From contig MPNB01000004.1 in the NCBI GenBank assembly GCA_002238805.1, positions 1 through 64,000 on the forward strand: a stretch of 64,000 bases of DNA, written 5' to 3'. The notes beneath the pieces were generated by a model, which was not told the origin of the DNA, ran no database searches, and was given only the letters and a program-made list of their open reading frames with translations. Made by a program: the position numbers and the translations under genes. Shown here in pieces: positions 36,316 through 46,686 of the stretch. Position 1 is the first letter of the stretch. Each line of letters begins with the position of its first letter. The stretch is from Rhodothermaceae bacterium bin80. Its GTDB lineage: Bacteria; Bacteroidota; Rhodothermia; Rhodothermales; Bin80.

Positions 36316-39300
36316 ATGAGCAAACGCAAATATTTACTTTCACTGGTCTTGCTGGTTGTACTGGGACTTGGTTCAGTACTCGAGGCGCGTGCACAAGTTG
36401 GAACATGCACTGTGGCGCTAGGCGAGTCCTACCTGGACATCAACAACGTTCGGGCTCGTATTTTCAACAACGGCAACCTGTTCTGGCGTGGAAGTCCACA
36501 CGTCTACAATGTACCGAAGGGTGGGGGAGCGCAGGCTATCTTTACCGGTGGTATATGGGTTGGCGGTAATGTAGGTGGACAGTTGCGTGTAGCGGCAGCA
36601 CGTTACGGTAACTATCACTTTTGGGCTGGTCCGTTGGATGACAATGGAGCCCCTCCAGATGACTGTGCAGATTTCGATCGACTCTTCAAAGTGAGCATTG
36701 ATGATATTCAGGATTACGCAGCTACGGGAGTAACCACTCCAGACCTACGTGATTGGCCCACGGGCTTAGGAGCTCCCACCTATGCTCCCCCTGGCAATGG
36801 GGTTGACGATGACGGAGATGGAGAGATTGACGAGTCTGGCGAAACGATCTTTGTCTTGAATCAGCCTCTTGCGCAACGGGTGAGCCGAGTGATTGATCTG
36901 GCCGGCGGAGAGCGACCAGCAATCCTCGGAGACCAGTCGATCTGGTGGGTCATGAATGATCGCGGGAACGAGCATAACGGAGCATCTTCGCCACCGATTG
37001 GTCTGGAAGTGCACGTTACAGCATTTGCGTTCAGGACCGCAGGAGACATTGGTAATACAACATTCTATAAGTACGATATTTACTACAAAGGAAATCAGCC
37101 ATTTACTGATGTGCATATGGCGATTTTTTCCGATCCCGATCTGGGAAACTTCCAGGATGACTGGGTAGGTTCAGATACGACATTGGGGGTCGGTTATGTA
37201 TGGAATTCGGACAATGAGGATGAAGGAAGTGATGGTTATGGTTCTCCTGTTCCGGCTGCTGGATATGACTTTTTCCAGGGACCGATCGTGCCATCGCCTG
37301 GTGATTCGGCCAAGGTGAGCGCTGACTGGGTTCAAGATTTCAAGAATCTTGAAATGACCTCGTTCACCTTCTATAACAATGATGGAACAGTCACAGGAGA
37401 CCCCAGTACTGCCCTGGACCACTACAACTATACGCGCGGGCGCTGGAAGGATGGCAAGTGTATTACGGAGGGAGGGAATGGCCGAGATTTCTCGGAGGAC
37501 TGCACCGCATACATGTTCCCGGGAGATCCTGGTGCCAGCGACGATAACTGCCAGTACTGGTCTGAGTGCAATTCAGACGGTGCGGGGACGAACATTGAGG
37601 CAGCGGACAGGCGCTTTGTTATGGGAACCGGGCCGTTCACGATAAATCCGGGCGATTTTCAGCAGATTGTCTATGGATTAGTTTGGGCTCAGGGAGCAGA
37701 CAACTTTGATTCAGTTCAGAAGATGAAAGCGGCAAGCGCACTTGCCCAGGCGGCATACGACATTGATTTTCAGATTCCGGCACCGCCGGCTCCACCCCGG
37801 GTAACAGTTACTGCTGTGGATGGAGGTGCAGTTCTAGAGTGGACCAATACACCTCAGTCGAATAACTTCCTTGAGTCTTATCGGGTTGAAGACCCATTTG
37901 CGCCAGGGGATAATAATGAGGTAGTATTCGAGGGGTATGAGGTAATCCAATATTCGAGTGCTTTGGATCAAGTGGGTACAACGGTAGCGGTATACGACGT
38001 AGTTAATGGAGTAACGCGCGTCATCGATGGAGGCCAGTTGGTTCTTGATGGATTGATCCAGGAGGAGCAGACGGTTGTGGCGAACGGAACGGATCGTGGT
38101 GTCCAAAACTTCCATGTGGCAACGGGTTTAACGAATTACACCACCTACTTTTTTGGTGTTCAGGCATACGCACAGAATTACGACAATCCTGGTCGTAAGA
38201 TTACCCGCGGACCAGTTACTCGTGTAGAGGTTACTCCAACCAGACCGACGCTGGAAATCGCAGATGCCGCTATCGCCGCAGCTGAAGACTTTGATGAGTC
38301 TGATTTTGCGGCAACGAAAGAAGGTATTGGGGATGGTTTTGTGACCGCAGACATAGTCAATCCGGCTGCGATTAAGGAGGCCACTTATACGGTTGAATTT
38401 TTTGAGCACGATGTTCCAGGCAAGACTTTGGGTTCTGCTTCTGTGGCGGTGGACGAGAATGAGCCTGATCCGATCAGTGCGGTAGAGGCACGCCAGAAAA
38501 TTGACGATATCAATGCGAGTGTGATTACGTACAGGGTCAAGCGTGACGATACGGTGCTGTTTGATGGTGCATCCATTGATTATGCTGCTCCACAGCGGGA
38601 TAATGTTATGGTACTTGACGGATTGCTGTTCACGATTCGGGGGCCGGATCCGGGTTTCAAGGATTTCCAGGTTACAGCTAATGCTGGTGGGCCTGTAGAT
38701 CCACCTGCTTATGCCGCAATAACGTGGAACAACTTCCCCAATTTTCAAGGTGTAGGGCTCGACCGAGCGAGGCAACAAACCAATGGAGCAATTTGGATGA
38801 TCCATGCGGGTGGCGCTACGCAGCCGTTTGCATCTTTTGTTGCTCGCAGCACGCGTAACGGTGGTAATACACCTTACATTGGAATCACAGATTACGAGAT
38901 GCGCTTCACCGAGCGTTGTGCAAACACGATCAATGGCACAATTGAGGCGGCAGACTGCTTGGGCTTCCGTGGGTTTAGCGATGGCTCGTTGATGGAACTT
39001 CCATTTGAGCTATGGGATGCTGGGATCGCCACGCCGAATGATGCCAGTGATGATGTACGTCTTCTTCCGCTTATTTGTGATACGAACACCTGTGGAGGGG
39101 GAACCGAGCACGGTGTATTTGATATCGGCAGCGATCATCCTGCTTCGAGTGCTGCCAATGATCCCTTTACGGATTGGGTCTACTGGTATCCACCTGCGGA
39201 CCTGACCCCCGGCGAGATCGGTTATAATGAGTTTTTTGCCGGAAACGGTGGGATAGGACATGAAATCATTGCCAGGATGGTACTTGTGGGGTGGAATATT

Positions 39301-39771
39301 GGTACTGCACCTCCGTACGATCCCGATATGGCGGAGTTGGGTACAGTATTCAGGATCGTCACCTCCAAGCCTAACCAACCCGGAGATGTGCATACCTTCT
39401 CAACCGAAGGTTATGCTGCGACGGAGTTTGACCTGGCAAGCAAGCAACTTCGCTTGGAGGATATAGGAATTGTGCCGAACCCGTACAAGGGCTCGTCTTC
39501 CTACGAGGTGAGTCAGCTCACCGATGAGGTGCGCTTCACGAACCTGCCCGACGTAGCGACTATTCGTGTGTTTACGCTCAACGGTACGCTTATTAAGACG
39601 ATCAATAAGCAATCGCCGGGTGTGGCCACCATTTCATGGAATTTGGCGACGGATCAAAATCTGCCCATAGCAAGTGGGATGTATCTGATTCATGTTGAGG
39701 TCCCCGGTGTAGGTTCGCATACCATGAAATTCGCCGTAGTCAAAAAACGCATTCAGCTGAACGTGTACTAA
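36316..39771 (+). CDS. Large secreted protein with T9SS type A sorting domain
   Basis: About 1151 aa from the ATG at 36316: signal peptide YLLSLVLLVVLGLGSVLEARA, then a long beta-rich extracellular region (GGIWVGGNVGGQLRVAAARY; a Cys-containing middle; a fibronectin-like PPAPPRVTVTAVDGGAVLEW segment). The last 90 residues match a type A C-terminal sorting domain: VPNPYKGSS, TIRVFTLNGTLIKTI, NLPIASGMYLIHVEV, MKFAVVK. T9SS would export it and attach or release it at the surface. No catalytic motif was found. Acidic loops (DDDGDGEID) may bind calcium. An upstream TTG-type extension to 36232 was rejected. Confidence 0.88.
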   Translation: MSKRKYLLSLVLLVVLGLGSVLEARAQVGTCTVALGESYLDINNVRARIFNNGNLFWRGSPHVYNVPKGGGAQAIFTGGIWVGGNVGGQLRVAAARYGNYHFWAGPLDDNGAPPDDCADFDRLFKVSIDDIQDYAATGVTTPDLRDWPTGLGAPTYAPPGNGVDDDGDGEIDESGETIFVLNQPLAQRVSRVIDLAGGERPAILGDQSIWWVMNDRGNEHNGASSPPIGLEVHVTAFAFRTAGDIGNTTFYKYDIYYKGNQPFTDVHMAIFSDPDLGNFQDDWVGSDTTLGVGYVWNSDNEDEGSDGYGSPVPAAGYDFFQGPIVPSPGDSAKVSADWVQDFKNLEMTSFTFYNNDGTVTGDPSTALDHYNYTRGRWKDGKCITEGGNGRDFSEDCTAYMFPGDPGASDDNCQYWSECNSDGAGTNIEAADRRFVMGTGPFTINPGDFQQIVYGLVWAQGADNFDSVQKMKAASALAQAAYDIDFQIPAPPAPPRVTVTAVDGGAVLEWTNTPQSNNFLESYRVEDPFAPGDNNEVVFEGYEVIQYSSALDQVGTTVAVYDVVNGVTRVIDGGQLVLDGLIQEEQTVVANGTDRGVQNFHVATGLTNYTTYFFGVQAYAQNYDNPGRKITRGPVTRVEVTPTRPTLEIADAAIAAAEDFDESDFAATKEGIGDGFVTADIVNPAAIKEATYTVEFFEHDVPGKTLGSASVAVDENEPDPISAVEARQKIDDINASVITYRVKRDDTVLFDGASIDYAAPQRDNVMVLDGLLFTIRGPDPGFKDFQVTANAGGPVDPPAYAAITWNNFPNFQGVGLDRARQQTNGAIWMIHAGGATQPFASFVARSTRNGGNTPYIGITDYEMRFTERCANTINGTIEAADCLGFRGFSDGSLMELPFELWDAGIATPNDASDDVRLLPLICDTNTCGGGTEHGVFDIGSDHPASSAANDPFTDWVYWYPPADLTPGEIGYNEFFAGNGGIGHEIIARMVLVGWNIGTAPPYDPDMAELGTVFRIVTSKPNQPGDVHTFSTEGYAATEFDLASKQLRLEDIGIVPNPYKGSSSYEVSQLTDEVRFTNLPDVATIRVFTLNGTLIKTINKQSPGVATISWNLATDQNLPIASGMYLIHVEVPGVGSHTMKFAVVKKRIQLNVY

Positions 39772-39848
39772 GCTCGCATTTGGCCGGCGGCTGAAATGTC
39801 CGCCGGCCAGTGTGACAACATCCATAGCACAGAAAACATTAGCGAGAC

Positions 39849-40937
39849 ATGAAAACTTATCGACGTTTCTTTCAACTGAGTGCTGGAATCCTGGCAATAA
39901 CTGGGCTGGTACTCATGACCGGTGGTACCGTATTCGCCCAAGGTGTGACCGATCTTGGTGGTGGTATCGACAAACCTAACACAAACCGGGCGGGTACGAA
40001 CGGTGCAGCAGAGTTGTTAGTGCCGCTCACCGCACGCTACAGTGCACTCGGAGGTGCTACCACAAGTGTTCTCTCTCAGATGAATGGGCTTGAGGCACTA
40101 TATGCGAACCCGGCTGGGTTGATAAACAACCAAAGCACGTCTGCACTCTTTAGTCGGCTTCAGTACGTTGACGACATTGGAGTAAACTACTTCGCGTTAG
40201 GGCAGCGGTTCGGGGATAACAACGTGGCCCTAGCCATATCGGCATGGGATATGGGGGATATCCACCGGCAAACTGAGCTCAACCCCGAGAAGACAGAGGC
40301 CACTTTCCGAGTATCCTTCATCAATGTAGGGTTAACCTACGCACGGACGCTCACAGACCGCATTGCGGCTGGTGCGACGCTCAAAATCGTCAATCACACG
40401 ATTGACGATCTAACGGCTAGTGGCATCGTGTTCGACGCGGGTATGACTTACGTGGTCGGTGAAACGGGCTTGCGCTTGGGCGTTGCCCTGAAGAATATTG
40501 GCAATGAGCTCCAGTACTCCGGCACAGGCCTCGGACGCCGCGTGCGGCTGCCCGATCAACCTACTGATGCCAGTGTTAACACTGTTCAACTTGAATCTGA
40601 AGGCGTTCAGTATCCGACACTGCTCAATTTTGGGGTTGCCTACGAGCGCGAGATGGTTGCGGGGGCATCAGCGACACTACTGGGTAATTTCCGGTCAAAC
40701 AGTTTTGAGGATGATCAATTCAGTGGTGCCCTTGAGCTTGGATTCAGGAACGTGCTCTACGTACGTGGTGGTTACGAGTATACCCGTCAGAACAACGAGA
40801 CCTTCTACAAGGGTTACTCCTTTGGTGGTGGGTTACAGTTGGATTTTGCTGGGACCGAGATAACCCTAGATTACTCTATGCTTCCGACTGATTATTTCGA
40901 CAACATTCAGTTCATTACAGTATCTGCACAGCTGTAG
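39849..40937 (+). CDS. PorV/PorQ-family outer-membrane protein
   Basis: 362 aa: signal peptide (GILAITGLVLMTGGTVFAQ), then the family pattern LLVPLTARYSALGGATTSVL and GLEALYANPAGLINNQ, and a 14-strand barrel-like remainder (LDYSMLPTDYFDNIQFITV near the end). PorV shuttles T9SS cargo from the translocon to the attachment complex. Its location right after a sorting-domain protein suggests a dedicated or main shuttle for that cargo. The strong terminator 43 bp downstream ends the unit. Confidence 0.85.
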   Translation: MKTYRRFFQLSAGILAITGLVLMTGGTVFAQGVTDLGGGIDKPNTNRAGTNGAAELLVPLTARYSALGGATTSVLSQMNGLEALYANPAGLINNQSTSALFSRLQYVDDIGVNYFALGQRFGDNNVALAISAWDMGDIHRQTELNPEKTEATFRVSFINVGLTYARTLTDRIAAGATLKIVNHTIDDLTASGIVFDAGMTYVVGETGLRLGVALKNIGNELQYSGTGLGRRVRLPDQPTDASVNTVQLESEGVQYPTLLNFGVAYEREMVAGASATLLGNFRSNSFEDDQFSGALELGFRNVLYVRGGYEYTRQNNETFYKGYSFGGGLQLDFAGTEITLDYSMLPTDYFDNIQFITVSAQL

Positions 40938-40979
40938 CGAACCATATTCGGAATTTAGTCGTCGAGCACGACTAGAAAA

Positions 40980-41020
40980 GGGAGGGGTTGTTCTCACGCG
41001 AACAACCCCTCCCTAATTTT
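40980..41020 (+). terminator. Strong intrinsic terminator after porV
   Basis: A perfect 14-bp stem (GGGAGGGGTTGTTC with GAACAACCCCTCCC), TCACGC loop, then TAATTTT. It ends the TonB receptor-cargo-PorV transcription unit. Confidence 0.9.
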
Positions 41021-41202
41021 ATGGCTCTCCCTAAAAAGATGAAGAGTCAAATTCGAGGATCTTTCTCAGTTACAGCTGTATGGAGCTACAGTGGTGTAGG
41101 AGGCCAGCATCCAGGATGCCAAGGATGCGCGCCTCAGGGTATTCCTGTAACCGCAATGGCACAAAAAAACCAACACTCCCAAGGGAATGTCGGTTTTAGT
41201 TG

Positions 41203-41548
<346 letters not shown>

Positions 41549-41708
41549 GTAGCAAGGGATTCTACGGCAGAGAAATGAGGAAGGTTCCGTTTTTTGCAGT
41601 TTAATTGGCACAGCTAGTCGTCCTGTTTGTTCAACCAGCGGGCTGTCCAATTCGGGCCGTCCTGTCTGATTTTTTGGAAACCCATAGAAATACTTACTCC
41701 TTGATCAA

Positions 41709-42899
41709 ATGGCCCTAATCAAAGCCTTTGCCGCACTCAGGCCTCTTCCTGAAGTGGCTGGACGAGTAGCTTCCGTACCTTACGACGTCGTCGACGCGAG
41801 CGAGGCGCGCGTGTTGGCAAAAGGATGTCCACATAGTTTTCTTCACATTATCCGCCCGGAAATTGACCTGAACCCAGGCATAGACGAGTATGATAGTGCT
41901 GTGTACAACAAAGGAGCAGAGAACCTGCATTGTTTTGCTATGGGTGATTACAGCTGCCAAGAGGTTGCCCCGGCACTGTATCTGTACCGGCTTCGGATGG
42001 GAGAGCATGAGCAAATTGGTATTTATGGTCTGGTTTCGGTTGAGGAATACAAGCGAGGGATCATTCTGAAGCACGAAAATACTCGTCCTCCCAAAGTGGC
42101 TGATCGAACTAAGCATATTCTCGCACAACGTGCACATGCGGAGCCGGTAATCTTAATGTTCAGGGATGATGCTTCCGTTACAAGCTTGGTGACTGAGGCT
42201 ACAGAGGGAGAGCCTCTATTTGATTTTACAGCGGAGGATGGAATCCAGCATACTATTTGGAAATTCTCCGACCACGAACCTGTTTTGGAGGCCTTTGCTG
42301 ATGTCAGCGCACTGTATATAGGTGATGGACACCATCGTTGTGAGGCTGCATGGCAGGCATGGTCTGAACAAAGATTGCCAGACAGCGATTTTTTTCCGGC
42401 CGTCTGTTTCCCCGTGAGCAATATGTATATTATGCCATATAACCGGGTGGTTCGTGTACCTGATGTGCGTGAGTTGATTGAGAAGATTGGTTCTCTTGGT
42501 GTGCTTGAGAAAGCAAGTGGAAGGGAGGTACCGGCCGCACGGGGAGAGGTCTCCCTCTATGCAGATGGAGCATGGCATACAATCACATTACCCCCAACCA
42601 GACGTTCTGGTGTGGCTGATGGTCTGGATGTTGCCCGTTTGGGGGAATTTATTCTGGAACCATTCCTGGGAATCATCGACCAGCGCACAGATCCAAATAT
42701 CACTTTTATAGGTGGGAGTCGGGGTGTTGAAGGGCTCGTAAACCACGTTGACCAAACGCCCGGGACTGTTGCTTTCTCAATGTTTGAAACCAGCATGGAT
42801 CAGCTTTTGGATGTGTCAGACGCGGGTGAGCTTATGCCGCCCAAATCGACTTGGTTTGAACCCAAGCTCCGTAGTGGACTTCTCATACATCGATTCTGA
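41709..42899 (+). CDS. DUF1015 family protein linked to serine biosynthesis genes
   Basis: 396 aa, cytosolic. Family features: FAALRPLPEVAGRVASVPYDVV at the N-terminus, HENTRPPKVADRTKHIL, a YIGDGHHRCEAAW motif (residues about 204-216), and a C-terminal GGSRGVEGL. DUF1015 genes are often found beside serA/serC in bacteria, and its neighbours here are exactly those. The GDGHHR motif suggests a nucleotide or phosphate site; the reaction is not established to my knowledge. No serB phosphatase is in the window. It ends 7 nt before serA. Confidence 0.88.
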   Translation: MALIKAFAALRPLPEVAGRVASVPYDVVDASEARVLAKGCPHSFLHIIRPEIDLNPGIDEYDSAVYNKGAENLHCFAMGDYSCQEVAPALYLYRLRMGEHEQIGIYGLVSVEEYKRGIILKHENTRPPKVADRTKHILAQRAHAEPVILMFRDDASVTSLVTEATEGEPLFDFTAEDGIQHTIWKFSDHEPVLEAFADVSALYIGDGHHRCEAAWQAWSEQRLPDSDFFPAVCFPVSNMYIMPYNRVVRVPDVRELIEKIGSLGVLEKASGREVPAARGEVSLYADGAWHTITLPPTRRSGVADGLDVARLGEFILEPFLGIIDQRTDPNITFIGGSRGVEGLVNHVDQTPGTVAFSMFETSMDQLLDVSDAGELMPPKSTWFEPKLRSGLLIHRF

Positions 42900-42906
42900 A
42901 ATAGCC

Positions 42907-44109
42907 ATGCGCGTACTTATTGCCGACAAACTACCTGAAAGCAGTATCAATGCTTTGAGGGAATCGGGGCATGTAGTGGTTATTGAAATTTGCTCGGATG
43001 ACGAGTTGCAGGAGGCTTTGACGAAGCATTCGATCGAGGCTTTGGTGGTGCGCTCAACCAAAGTGACACGAAAGATGCTGGAGTCTGCATCATCACTGGA
43101 ATTAATCGTGCGGGCGGGAGCCGGCTATGATTCAATTGATGTAGAAGCAGCTTCTGAGCGTGGTATATTTGTAGCCAATTGTCCGGGCAAGAACTCCAGC
43201 GCAGTTGCCGAATTAACCATCGGCCTCATGGTTTCGTTGGATCGGCGGATTGCAGACAATGTTTTGGATGCTCGTGCGGGTCAATGGGAAAAAGGCAAGT
43301 ATGCCAAAGCCCGAGGACTTAAGGATCGGGTATTGGGGGTTGTGGGGATGGGACAGATTGGACGGCTTGTCGCTCAGATGGCACAGGGTATGGGGCTTAG
43401 GGTTATCGCCTGGAGTCGCTCGCTTACCCCCGACGATGCATCAGCGTTTGGCGTAACGTATGCGGATAGCCCAATCAAAGTAGCTTCACAGGCTGATATC
43501 GTGTCCCTACACGTAGCGGCAACACAACAGACGCACCACCTTGCTGATGCGGACTTTTTTTCGGCTATGAAAACTGGGGCTTTCTTTATCAATACGACAC
43601 GTGGCAGTGTAGTTGACGAAAATGCGTTACTAGCTGCCTTGGATAACAAGGGTATTCGGGCTGGTCTTGATGTATTTGCGGGAGAGCCATCCTATAAGAA
43701 AGGCGCACTGGAAACCAGTCTTTGCAACCATAGATCGGTTTACCTTACGCACCATATTGGAGCATCAACGATGCAGGCACAAGAGGCTACAGGAGCTGAA
43801 GCCGTACGTGTTATCAATACATATACCAATAGTAGTGTTGTGCCAAACTGCATAAATATTGCAGTACAATCTTCTGCGACACATCTGCTGATTGTTCGGC
43901 ATTTGGATAAGGTTGGTGTGCTCGCCAGGGTTCTGGATGTTGTGCGAAAGTGCAACCTCAATGTACAGGAAATGGAAAACCACGTTTTTACCGGGCCCAT
44001 ACATGCCGCCGTTGCTAGAATTCGTCTAGTGGGTATTCCCCCGAAAGAACTCACGGGTCTGCTTGAAGGCATTCAGGATGTATTGGCTGTTTCTCAAATC
44101 AAAATCTAA
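42907..44109 (+). CDS. serA: D-3-phosphoglycerate dehydrogenase
   Basis: First enzyme of the phosphorylated serine pathway: 3-phosphoglycerate to 3-phosphohydroxypyruvate with NAD+. Start MRVLIADKLPE at 42907. Substrate-binding part (VRAGAGYDSIDVEAASERGI), Rossmann motif VLGVVGMGQIGRLVAQMAQG, catalytic Arg/Glu/His segments (NTTRGSVVDE, LDVFAGEP, LTHHIGASTMQAQE), and a C-terminal ACT-like domain (HLDKVGVLARVLDVV) that could give serine feedback control. 400 aa. A longer frame from 42748 lies inside DUF1015 and is not real. Confidence 0.96.
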   Translation: MRVLIADKLPESSINALRESGHVVVIEICSDDELQEALTKHSIEALVVRSTKVTRKMLESASSLELIVRAGAGYDSIDVEAASERGIFVANCPGKNSSAVAELTIGLMVSLDRRIADNVLDARAGQWEKGKYAKARGLKDRVLGVVGMGQIGRLVAQMAQGMGLRVIAWSRSLTPDDASAFGVTYADSPIKVASQADIVSLHVAATQQTHHLADADFFSAMKTGAFFINTTRGSVVDENALLAALDNKGIRAGLDVFAGEPSYKKGALETSLCNHRSVYLTHHIGASTMQAQEATGAEAVRVINTYTNSSVVPNCINIAVQSSATHLLIVRHLDKVGVLARVLDVVRKCNLNVQEMENHVFTGPIHAAVARIRLVGIPPKELTGLLEGIQDVLAVSQIKI

Positions 44110-44114
44110 ACCCA

Positions 44115-45203
44115 ATGAGATCACATAGAACCGGGCGCTTGCATAATTTTTCAGCTGGCCCCGGTGCACTACCTTTGCCGGTCCTTGAAGATGTGCGCAA
44201 TGAGTTACCCGTGTATCGGGAGACCGGCGCGTCGGTTATGGAAATATCGCATAGATCGCCATCCTATATGCAGATTGAGGCCTCTGCCCGTGAGCGGATT
44301 CGAAGCCTTCTGGGCCTAACGACCGACTGGCACGTCCTGTTCTTGGGAGGCGGTGCGTCAATGCAATTCCATCAGGTAGCCTTAAACTTTCTTCCCCCAA
44401 GTGGACAGGCGGGTTATCTGTTGACTGGAACCTGGGCCAAAAAAGCACATGCGGAAGCTGTACGGATCGGTAATGGGCGAGTAGTAGCTTCGAGTGCGGA
44501 TGCTGCATTTAACCATATCCCCAACCCCGCTCATTGGGATCTGGATTCCAGAGATGTCTATGTTCATTTTACGTCCAATAACACGGTCTATGGGACGCAG
44601 TTTCAGTACACTCCAGACGTAAGTTGTCCATTGGTTTGTGACGCATCAAGTGATTTCCTTAGTCGCCCAATCGAACAGGAGCACTATGGCCTGATTTATG
44701 CCGGAGCTCAAAAGAACATCGGTCCTGCCGGGGTTACGATCGTTTTAGTTAGAAACGATTTCCTGGAAAAGCGTAACATGAACCTGCCAACAATGTTAGA
44801 TTACGGCACACATGCGACAAAATGCTTCAACACCCCTCCGGTATTCGCAATTTACATTGTGGAAAAGGTGCTTCGTTGGCTGGAAGGTGCAGGAGGCATA
44901 CCTGGAATTCAGACGGCGAACAGAAGAAAAGCAGATCTTTTGTACAGTGCTATTGATAGTAGTGAGTTCTACAGAGGTACTGCAGAGACTAAGTCCAGAT
45001 CCCTCATGAATGTAACATTCCGCCTGGCCAAAGAGGAACTGGAAACGACCTTTATTGAGCGGGCGGCTGGGCACGGACTGGTTGCACTCAAGGGGCATCG
45101 TTCCGTAGGTGGTATGCGTGCATCCATATACAATGCCTGCTCCTTTGAATCGGTAGAGGTACTGGTTGACTTTATGAAGGACTTTGAGCAACGCAATAGC
45201 TAA
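44115..45203 (+). CDS. serC: Phosphoserine aminotransferase
   Basis: PLP enzyme converting 3-phosphohydroxypyruvate and glutamate to phosphoserine. Motifs: HNFSAGPGALPLPVLE at the start, MEISHRSPSY, FLGGGASMQFHQVALNF, the PLP-Lys segment YGLIYAGAQKNIGPAG, and the C-terminal GHRSVGGMRASIYNA. 362 aa is normal. It begins 5 nt after serA, so both are probably translated from one mRNA. The frame AT-rich stretch after it separates it from pntA by 69 bp. Confidence 0.96.
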   Translation: MRSHRTGRLHNFSAGPGALPLPVLEDVRNELPVYRETGASVMEISHRSPSYMQIEASARERIRSLLGLTTDWHVLFLGGGASMQFHQVALNFLPPSGQAGYLLTGTWAKKAHAEAVRIGNGRVVASSADAAFNHIPNPAHWDLDSRDVYVHFTSNNTVYGTQFQYTPDVSCPLVCDASSDFLSRPIEQEHYGLIYAGAQKNIGPAGVTIVLVRNDFLEKRNMNLPTMLDYGTHATKCFNTPPVFAIYIVEKVLRWLEGAGGIPGIQTANRRKADLLYSAIDSSEFYRGTAETKSRSLMNVTFRLAKEELETTFIERAAGHGLVALKGHRSVGGMRASIYNACSFESVEVLVDFMKDFEQRNS

Positions 45204-45272
45204 TCAATTGCGCATAAATATCAAGAATAGCCACCAATCATTAGTATATTGGGCTTTGAAGATTTCTGATCT

Positions 45273-46400
45273 ATGACATTAGGGACGGTTCGAGCTTCAA
45301 CACTAGGCGAACGTCGCGTGGCACTCGTGCCCCAGGTCGTTTCAGCGTTGTCTAAAAAGGGTCTGGAGGTTCTTGTACAGTCGAACGCTGGTCGAGAAGC
45401 CGGCATTAGTGATGACGCTTTTCGTGAAGCGGGGGTCCGGATTGTATCGGAAACGGAAGCGTGGGAGTCTGACATACTCGCGTTGGTTACCCCGCCTTCT
45501 GACGAAGAGATCGCCCGATTACCTTCGGGGGCTATAGTGGTCGGGTTTATGCAGCCGCTTGATGTACCTGAGCGGATTGCCCGGTTAGCCGACCAGGGGA
45601 TAACTGCTCTCGCGATGGAACTGGTACCTAGGATATCGCGGGCACAGAAGATGGATGCACTGAGTGCAATGGCCTCATTGGCGGGCTACAAAGCTACACT
45701 GGTTGCCGCTAACCGGCTTCCGAGATTCTTCCCTCTGTTAACAACTGCAGCAGGAACAGTCCGTCCGGCCAACGTAACGATCTTAGGGGCGGGTGTGGCA
45801 GGGTTGCAGGCAATTGCCACAGCCCGCAGGCTTGGTGCTCGTGTATGGGGTTACGATATTCGCGAAGCTGCCAGAGAGGAGGTCAAGAGCCTCGGAGCGC
45901 AGTTCGTTGAGCTGGATCTGGAAATGGAGGATATGCAGGATGAAGGTGGCTATGCCAAGGCATTGATGGCCGCGAAGGCAGAGCAGCAGGTAGAATTGCT
46001 TGTGCCCCATCTAGCCAACTCGGATGTTGTCATTACCACAGCGTTGATCCCAGGACGCAGGGCGCCAACTTTAGTGAGTGAGGCGGCCGTAAAAGCCATG
46101 AAACCAGGCAGTGTCATTGTCGACTTAGCTGCGGCCAGTGGAGGTAATTGTGTGCTGACCGCGCCGGACAGCGTCACGACGCATCATGATGTGCAAATTA
46201 TTGGGTACACCAATCTTCCATCCACTGTGCCGACAGATGCCAGTTTTTTGTATGCTCGGACGGTATCAGCGATGATAGGTGAGTTTGTGGAGGATGGAGT
46301 TTTTGGGGCCAATTTTGAGGATGAGATTTTCAAGTCTGCTTGTGTCTGTCACGAAGGGCAGGTAGTGCATGAGCGTGTCCGCAGTCTGATCAACAGTTAA
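45273..46400 (+). CDS. pntA: NAD(P) transhydrogenase subunit alpha, soluble dI part
   Basis: NAD(H)-binding component of proton-translocating transhydrogenase, which makes NADPH from NADH using the proton gradient. Related to alanine dehydrogenase. Motifs: GERRVALVPQVV, the RISRAQKMDALSAMASLAGYKA stretch, GAGVAGLQAIATARRLGA (nucleotide loop), and VITTALIPGRRAPTLV. 375 aa ends before the membrane part, which is a separate gene (pntAb), so this is the three-subunit form. 5 nt separate it from pntAb. Confidence 0.95.
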   Translation: MTLGTVRASTLGERRVALVPQVVSALSKKGLEVLVQSNAGREAGISDDAFREAGVRIVSETEAWESDILALVTPPSDEEIARLPSGAIVVGFMQPLDVPERIARLADQGITALAMELVPRISRAQKMDALSAMASLAGYKATLVAANRLPRFFPLLTTAAGTVRPANVTILGAGVAGLQAIATARRLGARVWGYDIREAAREEVKSLGAQFVELDLEMEDMQDEGGYAKALMAAKAEQQVELLVPHLANSDVVITTALIPGRRAPTLVSEAAVKAMKPGSVIVDLAAASGGNCVLTAPDSVTTHHDVQIIGYTNLPSTVPTDASFLYARTVSAMIGEFVEDGVFGANFEDEIFKSACVCHEGQVVHERVRSLINS

Positions 46401-46404
46401 AACG

Positions 46405-46686
46405 ATGCTTCCGTATACGACGTTTTTTGTATTGTCCATGTTTATTGGACGTGAGGTGCTAAGCAAGGTCCCACAGACGCTTCATACTCCACTCATGTCT
46501 GGGTCCAATGCCATAAGTGGGATCACAATTATTGGTGCGCTGGTCTCAGCAGGGATGGTAGGGGGAGTATGGGCAAAGTGGATTGGTGTTATAGCTCTGG
46601 TTGCTGCAACCATTAATGTAGTGGGAGGATTTATGGTCACCGATCGGATGCTGGAAATGTTCAAGAAGAAATCCCAGGATGCTTAG
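46405..46686 (+). CDS. pntAb: NAD(P) transhydrogenase subunit alpha, membrane part
   Basis: 93 aa with about three transmembrane helices (TTFFVLSMFIGREVL, ISGITIIGALVSAGMV, WIGVIALVAATINVVGGFMV) and the family motif VPQTLHTPLMSGSNAISGI. Part of the proton channel together with PntB. It overlaps pntB by 8 nt, indicating translational coupling. Confidence 0.93.
   Translation: MLPYTTFFVLSMFIGREVLSKVPQTLHTPLMSGSNAISGITIIGALVSAGMVGGVWAKWIGVIALVAATINVVGGFMVTDRMLEMFKKKSQDA

Noticed and set aside
38128-38805. 225-codon minus-strand frame inside the T9SS cargo gene
   Set aside because: Antisense shadow with no motif; the plus-strand protein is continuous and ends in a sorting domain.
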